9,951 nucleotides of DNA from DAMCZI01 sp032095175. Lineage in GTDB: Bacteria; Bacillota; Clostridia; Clostridiales; Caloramatoraceae. The position numbers were made by a program, and so were the translations under genes. Below the pieces are notes generated by a model. That model did no database searches. It was not told the origin of the DNA and was given only the letters and a program-made list of their open reading frames with translations. The stretch lies in contig DAMCZI010000080.1 in the NCBI GenBank assembly GCA_032095175.1, positions 1 to 9,951 of the forward strand. Direction: 5' to 3'. Below, one piece after another: positions 5,220-9,951 of the stretch (the stretch's first letter is position 1; the number at the start of each line of letters is the position of its first letter).

Positions 5220-5774
5220 TTATTTAGCCTCTTTATTATCATTGGAGGTTTTATCATCAGTCTTATTTTCTTCTGAATTAGATTTAGTATTTCCACTATT
5301 TTTTACCTGAGCCGCTGGAGGAAATATTTTATCTATTACAGCTTTTATTCCTAGCAGCTGTATCATATTGTCAATAATCAGACATTTATCTGGAGGTAAA
5401 AACGGTTTTATAGAGTTAAGCACCAAGACAGTAGGGTCGTTTGTAGGTAGTACAGGATCTAGATTTTGCTGGGGTGGCACAGGTGCAAAACCAGGTATGG
5501 AGCTGAATAAATTCATATTCGGATAATTTAATGGAGTACTGCCCTCATTTTTAACAGTGTTTGAAGAATTAGTATTTTGTGGGGGAGCAGTTGTTGGAGG
5601 AACAAAGGATTTTGAAAGCATAGACATTACCTGGTTAACATCTATATTATTAAGCATATTCGACATTGAATTAACATCGATATTGTTAAAAAGCTGCCCC
5701 AAATTATTCATGTTTGGTTGAGGAGATACTGGCGGCGGTACACCTTGATTCTTCTTTTTACTATGATGTCCCAT
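5220..5774 (-). CDS. Pro/Asn-rich soluble protein, DP/IID family
   Basis: 184 aa, no signal peptide or membrane span. A His/Lys start (MGHHSKKKN) is followed by a Pro stretch, then a Met/Asn/Leu region (21-54) made of two similar units, NNIDVNSMSNML and NNIDVNQVMSML. A Pro/Thr/Asn linker (58-111) follows, then the shared block at 113-142 (NDPTVLVLNSIKPFLPPDK, then IIDNMIQLL), and a charged, probably disordered tail (160-184, Lys/Asp/Glu/Asn). The two conserved regions also occur at 2051-2641 and 1194-1466, with unrelated linkers, so the ends carry the family function. AGAGGTGG precedes ATG 5774. It lies 35 bases after the two-span gene at 5810-6079, probably in one operon. Not a family I recognise. 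Confidence 0.8.
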   Translation of the reverse strand: MGHHSKKKNQGVPPPVSPQPNMNNLGQLFNNIDVNSMSNMLNNIDVNQVMSMLSKSFVPPTTAPPQNTNSSNTVKNEGSTPLNYPNMNLFSSIPGFAPVPPQQNLDPVLPTNDPTVLVLNSIKPFLPPDKCLIIDNMIQLLGIKAVIDKIFPPAAQVKNSGNTKSNSEENKTDDKTSNDNKEAK

Positions 5775-5809
5775 TATTCCACCTCTTTTAATTAATTAAA
5801 GAATTACTG

Positions 5810-6079
5810 TTAACACCTATATCGACAGTGTCGGCTGCAGCTCTTACATTTAGAATATTGTGAACTCATGCAGCCACAGGCAATAAGAATGAAAAGTGTT
5901 ATTATGAATAAACCTCCATTAGAAATTAAATTTGATTCTGGAAGTGCTGTAGTTGGTGTACCCGATGAGTTACAGCCTACTCTAAACCATTGGAGTACTA
6001 TTAATACAAGGATGATAAACATATATGCTGTTGGAAAGCCAGTGTTTTGGTTATAATTATACCTATGCTTTCTTGACAT
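5810..6079 (-). CDS. Small two-span protein, Cys-rich tail, QW/NGG family
   Basis: 89 aa. A basic, Tyr/Asn-rich N-terminus (MSRKHRYNYNQN) leads to hydrophobic segment 1 (about 18-32, ILVLIVLQWF). The loop has Thr/Ser instead of Gly and a LPESN motif (46-50). Segment 2 (54-70) runs from NGGLFII to ACGC. The tail (71-89) is rich in Cys and basic residues (CKSCSRHCRYRC), with six Cys in the last 22 residues. This is the first gene of the cluster in transcription order. AGGAGG precedes ATG 6079, and candidate promoter sequences lie at 6111-6181. Basic charges at both ends suggest both ends are inside and the LPESN loop outside. The Cys tail could bind metal or cross-link. Function unknown. Confidence 0.82.
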   Translation of the reverse strand: MSRKHRYNYNQNTGFPTAYMFIILVLIVLQWFRVGCNSSGTPTTALPESNLISNGGLFIITLFILIACGCMSSQYSKCKSCSRHCRYRC

Positions 6080-6110
6080 CTAATTCCTCCTTAACATGCT
6101 GCTTAATTAT

Positions 6111-6181
6111 TAAATATGTGTAGTGTCATTTTATGTCAAATTCATCTTTATATTAATCTATGCGTTATTATAGAAAAGGTT
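6111..6181 (-). promoter_or_regulatory. Candidate promoters of the small-gene cluster
   Basis: Two candidates overlap. CATAGATTA (6162-6154) fits the mother-cell sigma-K -10 pattern CATANNNTA, with AACC 15 bases upstream as a possible -35. Closer to the gene, a perfect TTGACA (6139-6134) is followed after 17 bases by a poor -10, TATTTA. The sequence alone does not decide between them. Confidence 0.3.
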
Positions 6182-6225
6182 ACATTTATAAATCAGGTAA
6201 TTTAAGCTCCTGAAAGACTGTTTTA

Positions 6226-6288
6226 GCTTGAATATAGCCCCTGTAGAAACATCCTTAAGGAGTGTTTTCACAGGGGCTATATTCAAGC
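6226..6288. repeat. Long perfect hairpin
   Basis: Arms 6226-6244 (GCTTGAATATAGCCCCTGT) and 6270-6288 are perfectly complementary over 19 bp. Further pairing inside (GAAAC.A with TG.TTTC) surrounds the palindrome TCCTTAAGGA. No U-run follows on either strand. It may be a transcription barrier between the bactofilin unit and the small-gene cluster, or the remnant of an inverted-repeat element. Confidence 0.7.
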
Positions 6289-6341
6289 AGAAATTGGATT
6301 TGTGTATATACATATAAAAATAACAATTTTTTAAGATACAG

Positions 6342-6461
6342 CTATATGTTTCGCATAAATGATTCTACATTGCTTGACCCTAAGCATTTATGCGAAATCA
6401 TATTCCTTGATTCGTTAATCGCACAACACCCAATGTAAAATCTTTAGTGCGATTAATATAG
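6342..6461 (-). repeat. 120-bp repeat R, copy B (inverted)
   Basis: Reverse-complement copy of 4796-4915, about 105 of 120 positions identical by hand count. Here both stem-loops are well kept: AATCGCAC with GTGCGATT, and a perfect TTTCGCATAAATG with CATTTATGCGAAA. It begins 22 bases beyond the bactofilin stop codon and could act as its transcript end. Confidence 0.8.
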
Positions 6462-6483
6462 GGTTAATATTAATAATAATGGA

Positions 6484-6849
6484 TTATTCATCGCTGTCAT
6501 TGGATATCATGTTGCATTTTCCTTTAAATATTGCTCCATCACTTATAATTATCTTTTTCACCTCTATGTCCCCGTCAAGTCTGCCAGTTGAAAGTATTTC
6601 AAGGAGACCTTTAGAGAAAATGTTGCCATTTACAGTACCTGATATTGATATATTCTCAGCATGAATGTTTCCATTTATATTTCCGTTTTCTCCTATTATC
6701 ACATCAGCCTCTGAGAATACATCACCTATGTATTTACCATCAATTCTTACAGTACCACCTGCACTTATTTTGCCTTCTATGTTGGAAGATGGACCTAATA
6801 CTGTGTCAATGCGATTTTCTGATATTGATCTTTTTGGAATTGTAAACAT
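6484..6849 (-). CDS. Bactofilin (polymer-forming cytoskeletal protein)
   Basis: 121 aa from ATG 6849. Bactofilins are small beta-helical proteins that polymerise without nucleotide into membrane-associated filaments and position cell-wall enzymes. The family pattern is clear: DTVLGPSSNIEGKISAGG at 15-32, VRIDGKYIGDV at 34-44, then repeated short beta turns rich in G, N, I and V (IIGENGNINGNIHAENISIS), and LSTGRLDGDIE at 86-96, with short polar tails at both ends. Length is normal for the family. AAAGGAGG lies in the last codons of the upstream peptidase gene. The start overlaps that gene's stop as TGATG, so translation is likely coupled and amounts matched. A TTG one codon earlier is less well placed. 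Confidence 0.92.
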   Translation of the reverse strand: MFTIPKRSISENRIDTVLGPSSNIEGKISAGGTVRIDGKYIGDVFSEADVIIGENGNINGNIHAENISISGTVNGNIFSKGLLEILSTGRLDGDIEVKKIIISDGAIFKGKCNMISNDSDE

Positions 6850-7745
6850 CAATGTTTTCCTCCTTTAATAATTTTTAATGGGTTTACAGCTTTTCCATTA
6901 TATCTAACTTCAAAATGAACATGTGGGCCAGTTGATCTCCCTGTACTTCCAATAAGAGAGATAGCTTGGCCCTTTGAAACCCTTTGTCCTTTTTTTACAA
7001 GGAGTTTAGAGCTATGACCATATAGGGTGGTATAGCCATTCCCGTGATCTATAATAACTGTATAACCATATCTGGCCAGCCAACCGGAGTGTGTTACTAT
7101 TCCATCACCAACTGCTTTAACTTTGCTTCCATATAGTCCACATATATCAACACCGTTATGAAATTCAAAGCGCCCTCTGCTTAAAGGATTACGTCTTGTC
7201 CCATAATAACTTGATATTCTTCCACTGTAGGGGAGAATTGATGGATGGGCATTTTGATCAGAAACCTTTTTTCTTACTGAGTTCATAGTAGAATAGAAGG
7301 ACTCGATGTCTTTTTTAATTTCATTCAAATCTAAAGGCTGTGATGAAGTTTGCAGTAATGTGTTTGTGTTTTGAGAAGTACTTTTTGAAGATGATTTTAT
7401 ACCATACTTTGTTTTTAATTGACCTTCTATATCTTTTAATTCCTCCAGGGTGCTTTGCATTTCTGTTTCGAGTTTTTTATAGTTATCTATCTGCTGCTGC
7501 TGTGAGAATACTTTATAATTTAGAGAATTAATATCATCAAGGGATTTGAATTGGTTCTCTTTAAGCTTATTATATTTCCATGCCATATTGCCAACTAATG
7601 CTGTACAAAAAAGTAAAGCTATAATAAGAAAAGAAACAAGAAATTTTGGAATTTTAATTGCTTTAGAAGAACCAGATCTTGATGGGATTATCATTAATGT
7701 AAAGTATCTGGATCTATTTCTGGTTCTGCCCTTTAACAATTTCAA
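6849..7745 (-). CDS. M23 family membrane-anchored peptidoglycan endopeptidase
   Basis: 298 aa. Basic cytoplasmic N-terminus (1-30), one membrane anchor (about 35-56), a coiled-coil-like region rich in Gln/Glu/Lys (58-115), a Ser/Thr linker, then a LytM/M23 domain (170-292). Zinc ligands are visible: H196 and D200 in HNGVD, and H277 in HVHF, with the catalytic H275 beside it; YGH is at 242-244. The protein should cut peptide cross-links outside the membrane. The frame starts at a TTG (7745), with AGGAAG 7 bases upstream. The next in-frame Met is residue 18, and family members commonly have this basic N-terminus, so I keep the TTG. Partnership of M23 enzymes with adjacent bactofilins is established in other bacteria (for example CcmA with Csd1 in Helicobacter). 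Confidence 0.92.
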   Translation of the reverse strand: MKLLKGRTRNRSRYFTLMIIPSRSGSSKAIKIPKFLVSFLIIALLFCTALVGNMAWKYNKLKENQFKSLDDINSLNYKVFSQQQQIDNYKKLETEMQSTLEELKDIEGQLKTKYGIKSSSKSTSQNTNTLLQTSSQPLDLNEIKKDIESFYSTMNSVRKKVSDQNAHPSILPYSGRISSYYGTRRNPLSRGRFEFHNGVDICGLYGSKVKAVGDGIVTHSGWLARYGYTVIIDHGNGYTTLYGHSSKLLVKKGQRVSKGQAISLIGSTGRSTGPHVHFEVRYNGKAVNPLKIIKGGKH

Positions 7746-7806
7746 GTAACCACTTCCTTTTGTATTATATGTGGAGGAGCAATTACCATAATGTGGTATA
7801 TGTATA

Positions 7807-7835
7807 ATTATAATTAAAAAATATTATAGTATCAA
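7807..7835 (-). promoter_or_regulatory. Sigma-A type promoter of the M23-bactofilin operon
   Basis: On the minus strand TTGATA (7835-7830) and TATAAT (7812-7807) are separated by exactly 17 bases. The expected leader to the TTG start at 7745 is about 55 bases. Confidence 0.65.
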
Positions 7836-7886
7836 TAAACAAATTATGAAATTTATGTAATTGTTATGATTTAAGGCATATTAAAT

Positions 7887-7936
7887 AAAAAAAGCTGCCT
7901 ATTTTATAGAATATACAAATTCTAAATAGACAGCTT
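7887..7936 (-). terminator. Intrinsic terminator of the DUF1540 gene
   Basis: Minus-strand AAGCTGTCTATTTA pairs with TAAAATAGGCAGCTT (one G-U pair, one extra base), with a second small stem AGAAT/ATTCT in the loop, followed by seven U. The stem starts 17 bases after the stop codon at 7953. The G-U pair only works on this strand, supporting minus-strand use. Confidence 0.85.
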
Positions 7937-7952
7937 GAAAAATAAAATATAT

Positions 7953-8129
7953 TTACTTAAAGCCTATTGTTCTATATACCGATTTTGGCCTAAAGGTTCT
8001 GCACAGAGTTTCACCGCTTGTATTTGTCATAGCAGTTCCATGGGAATTTACTTCGATATGGTCTGCTGTGCAGATGTAGTTTGAGTTATAAACACAATTT
8101 ACAACAGTACATTTGGGATTATCCTGCAT
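7953..8129 (-). CDS. DUF1540 domain protein
   Basis: 58 aa. The sequence begins MQDNPKCTVVNCVYNSNYIC and ends CRTFRPKSVYRTIGFK. It has the DUF1540 signature: four cysteines (7, 12, 20, 43) in the order C-x4-C-x7-C-x22-C, an aromatic-Asn pair (YN) after the second, an A..I.V stretch, and Thr-x-Cys-x-Thr-Phe near the end. The family is common in Clostridia, often in several copies. The Cys pattern suggests metal binding, but the function is not established to my knowledge. Start ATG 8129 has AAGGGAGG upstream, and a terminator follows the stop. Its ribosome site lies inside the hairpin that terminates the lysine exporter operon, which may restrict translation from read-through transcripts. Confidence 0.88.
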   Translation of the reverse strand: MQDNPKCTVVNCVYNSNYICTADHIEVNSHGTAMTNTSGETLCRTFRPKSVYRTIGFK

Positions 8130-8180
8130 AAAAAAGCCTCCCTTTATATTATCAATATTATTCTTTCCATGGAGGCCTTA
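8130..8180 (-). terminator. Terminator of the exporter operon, overlapping the DUF1540 ribosome site
   Basis: On the minus strand GGCCTCC (8177-8171) pairs with GGAGGC (8141-8136), flanked by A-U pairs, around a loop of about 29 bases, and is followed by six U (8135-8130). The descending arm is the ribosome site AAGGGAGG of the DUF1540 gene, whose ATG begins one base after the U-run. Confidence 0.6.
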
Positions 8181-8185
8181 GTTAT

Positions 8186-8788
8186 TCAAAATTTTATTCC
8201 ATATAGTAATGGAACAAGTATTGGAACAATTGAAGATAGAAGAGCACCGTTTATAAAGGATACAACAACAGTTTTGCTGTCTGTTGATTCAGAGATTAGA
8301 GGAAGAGTTGTATCCATTGAAGTTGCTCCTGCGGGTGCAATAGCAGTTATATAATTTAACCTTCTTGCTATTATTGGAATAGTTAAAACTGCTAAGAGCT
8401 CTCTAAACACATTTGACAGGAAGGCTATTGTTCCTGCTTCAACATTTCCAAGGTTGGTTATTATAATACCAGAAAGGCTGTACCAGCCAAAACCTGCAGC
8501 TATTGATAGACTTTGATTTAATGGCATTTTATATATTAATCCTGCAAAAACTCCTCCTGCAAGACTTCCAACTATTATGGATATAGGAACAAGAATAATT
8601 CTGAATCCAAGCTTTTTTATATTGTAAAAAACCTCCTTATTAAATCCAAGATCAATTCCAACAGAGAGTATTAATAGGTTTAGTGCAAAGGAGGTGAGCT
8701 TATCAAGATTTTGTATTACGGATTCTGGCAGTATGAAATGCCCAGAAAATATTCCACAGAGTAAGGCTATAACTATTATGTATGTCAT
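8186..8788 (-). CDS. lysO: LysO family lysine exporter, C-terminal part
   Basis: 200 aa, highly hydrophobic with about six spans. It matches the C-terminal domain of LysO (DUF340; YbjE in Escherichia coli), an L-lysine exporter of the inner membrane. Recognisable segments are LLILSVGIDLGFNKE (early), AAGFGWYSLSG, GTIAFLSNVFRE and the very typical APAGATSMDTTLP. In E. coli LysO is one protein of about 300 aa; here it is split in two, an arrangement also seen in Firmicutes. The frame is open further upstream, but ATG 8788 fits GGAGGG and overlaps the stop of the upstream half as TAATG, so the two halves are translationally coupled and should assemble together. A terminator follows at 8130-8180. 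Confidence 0.88.
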   Translation of the reverse strand: MTYIIVIALLCGIFSGHFILPESVIQNLDKLTSFALNLLILSVGIDLGFNKEVFYNIKKLGFRIILVPISIIVGSLAGGVFAGLIYKMPLNQSLSIAAGFGWYSLSGIIITNLGNVEAGTIAFLSNVFRELLAVLTIPIIARRLNYITAIAPAGATSMDTTLPLISESTDSKTVVVSFINGALLSSIVPILVPLLYGIKF

Positions 8789-9066
8789 TAATTCCTTCCC
8801 TCCTTTATAAATTTTCTTGATACGATATAGGTTATTACGATGCTGCAAAGGCATGTCATAACAGCGAAGGTTATGGATTTAAATCCAAGACTTTTTAAAT
8901 CTGACAGGAGCTTTTTGTTGGAGCCAATTGATGCACCCATTGAAAAAAGAAGAAGAATAACACCTGCCTGCTGAAAGCGAGAATTATATTTCATAAATTT
9001 CTTTGGGATTATTCCCAATAGACCTATTATAACTCCAACTGCAAGGCTTACTATTATAGTCCACAT
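8788..9066 (-). CDS. lysO: LysO family lysine exporter, N-terminal part
   Basis: 92 aa, three hydrophobic segments (about 3-21, 33-49, 66-86). It matches the N-terminal domain of LysO: GVIIGLLGIIP, then QQAGVILLLFSMGASIGSNK, then LLSDLKSLGFKS. Cys residues lie only in the last membrane segment. Summed with the downstream gene the length (292 aa) is that of one-piece LysO, so this is a natural split rather than a truncation. Each half also has its own ribosome site: AAAGGGGG precedes ATG 9066. The promoter at 9108-9136 leaves a leader of about 35 bases, too short for a lysine riboswitch. Confidence 0.85.
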   Translation of the reverse strand: MWTIIVSLAVGVIIGLLGIIPKKFMKYNSRFQQAGVILLLFSMGASIGSNKKLLSDLKSLGFKSITFAVMTCLCSIVITYIVSRKFIKEGRN

Positions 9067-9107
9067 AGAAGTTTACCCCCTTTAATTATCATGGCATGTA
9101 CAAGTGT

Positions 9108-9136
9108 ATTATACTATAGGCAAGCTGTGGTGTGAA
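9108..9136 (-). promoter_or_regulatory. Sigma-A type promoter of the lysine exporter operon
   Basis: Minus-strand TTCACA (9136-9131) and TATAAT (9113-9108) are 17 bases apart, one base from consensus in the -35 box. Confidence 0.7.
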
Positions 9137-9189
9137 TTAGAAAAGCTTCATTTTACGAAATGTAATTAAATACAAAAAATAAATAAATG

Positions 9190-9198
9190 TGGTAAAAT
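9190..9198 (+). promoter_or_regulatory. Possible extended -10 of the radical SAM gene
   Basis: TGGTAAAAT fits an extended -10 (TGnTAAAAT). No good -35 box lies 17 bases upstream. The position, about 50 bases before the start codon, is sensible. Confidence 0.3.
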
Positions 9199-9246
9199 AT
9201 CAATAAGTGATTATTTGGAAAACATTAATGTTAATGTGAAGGGAAG

Positions 9247-9873
9247 ATGAACTTTGTGAAGGGAATAAGAGGTGTAGTCACATATAAATGCAATATAATG
9301 TGCAGCTGTTGTACTTATAGATGTGGTCCACATAGAAAAGGTATTATGGATGTAAAGGATTTTGAAAGATATATAAAAGATTATTATGACGAAGGATACA
9401 ATGATTATATAATTATTGAAGGAGGAGAACCCCTGCTCCAGTCAGGGATTATTTTTAAATATTTAAAATCGATAAGAAATATTAATTCTAAGAAGTACAT
9501 TGTTACGAATGGATACTGGGGAAACCTTGAAGCTTATATTTATATTTTAGAGGATATCAAGAACATGGGGTTATCAGGTATTATATTGGAATACGATTAC
9601 TTTCACTCAATTTTTATAGATTTTAAAACCATAAAGAATGCCATTGAAAAGTCACTTCAGTGGAATCTTGAGGTTTGGGTAAAGGCGTTTTTTTCAAACT
9701 CAGGTATTAACTGTGAGGAGGATGAAATCACATTTGATTATATTAAAGAAATAAAGAAAAACTATGGTGAAATCAAATTTATATTCCAAAGCCCAGATAA
9801 AAAGAAAATGCCCTATAGAAGAGCACTTGGAGTGGAAGAAAAAACCCTCATGTATAGGTGTATCGATTCATAA
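9247..9873 (+). CDS. Radical SAM protein, short or C-terminally truncated
   Basis: 208 aa. The radical SAM [4Fe-4S] motif C-x3-C-x2-C is at C15, C19 and C22. GGEP at 59-62 binds the SAM amino group in the family. VTNGYW at 86-91 and EYDYFHS at 115-121 are further family-like segments. The chain ends at CIDS just after PYRRALG and C205, where SPASM-like relatives usually continue with a second cysteine cluster. The frame overlapping in phase +1 stays open from here to the window end and contains more Cys, so a frameshift or a natural short form are both possible. Start: GAAGGG is very close to ATG 9247; GTG 9256 has GGGAAG at 9 bases and is an alternative. Substrate unknown. It is divergent from the exporter operon and stands alone within the window. 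Confidence 0.8.
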   Translation: MNFVKGIRGVVTYKCNIMCSCCTYRCGPHRKGIMDVKDFERYIKDYYDEGYNDYIIIEGGEPLLQSGIIFKYLKSIRNINSKKYIVTNGYWGNLEAYIYILEDIKNMGLSGIILEYDYFHSIFIDFKTIKNAIEKSLQWNLEVWVKAFFSNSGINCEEDEITFDYIKEIKKNYGEIKFIFQSPDKKKMPYRRALGVEEKTLMYRCIDS

Positions 9874-9951
9874 TCTAAGGATTATGTGTCTTAACATAGT
9901 AGTAAGTTTTTATCTTGAAAGACCGTTCCAACCTAGGTGCCGGGGCATTTA

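Larger units (their letters stand above)
6080..6483. other. 404-base gene-free region with promoter candidates and repeats
   Basis: It contains the leader and possible promoter of the gene at 5810-6079 (6111-6181), a long hairpin (6226-6288) and repeat R copy B (6342-6461). I see no coding sequence or RNA gene. No clear intrinsic terminator for the bactofilin gene ending at 6484 is visible; the repeat and hairpin are the only structures. Confidence 0.6.

Noticed and set aside
8186..9066. Frameshifted, broken lysO gene
   Set aside because: Both halves have their own ribosome site, overlap as TAATG, and together cover the full length. A natural split is more likely.
9070..9246. Lysine riboswitch upstream of the exporter
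   Set aside because: The promoter at 9108-9136 leaves a leader of only about 35 bases, much too short for the lysine aptamer.

Overview
The window is AT-rich and looks like a chromosomal segment of a Clostridium-type Firmicute. The grounds are strong AGGAGG ribosome sites, TTG/ATG starts, a DUF1540 gene, a LysO exporter split into two overlapping genes, an M23 peptidase/bactofilin pair and many short glycine- and cysteine-rich membrane proteins. The species cannot be fixed from sequence reading alone.

Layout. 1-206: a palindromic repeat, a repeat fragment and a good sigma-A promoter. 207-950 (+): a CPBP-family membrane protease, followed directly by a 158-bp MITE-like inverted-repeat element and a strong hairpin. 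1194-6079 (-): eleven small genes on one strand, the most unusual part of the window. Six of them (5810-6079, 4500-4754, 4133-4351, 3757-3975, 3100-3348, 2692-2982) are paralogues with two short hydrophobic segments, a shared core of ILIVLQW then NGGLFII then CxC, and, in most, a sortase-like LPETG/LPESG motif between the segments. Three others (5220-5774, 2051-2641, 1194-1466) form a second paralogous family with a shared DP...IRP.(P)...K..IID block. The remaining two are single-span proteins, one of them His/Cys-rich. In two places a two-span gene directly precedes a DP/IID gene, which suggests the two families act together. The 5810-6079/5220-5774 pair is bracketed by inverted copies of a 120-bp repeat.

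6484-7745 (-): an M23 endopeptidase overlapping a bactofilin gene, a known cell-shape or envelope partnership, with its own promoter. 7953-8129 (-): a 58-aa DUF1540 protein whose ribosome site lies inside the terminator hairpin of the upstream operon. 8186-9066 (-): the two halves of a LysO-type lysine exporter, overlapping by one base, under a near-consensus promoter. 9247-9873 (+): a short radical SAM protein that appears to lack its C-terminal part.

Several start codons were moved to the ATG that fits the ribosome site (3975, 4754, 6849, 8788, 2641). The functions of the eleven-gene cluster are not known to me. A surface or spore-envelope role is inference from composition and context.
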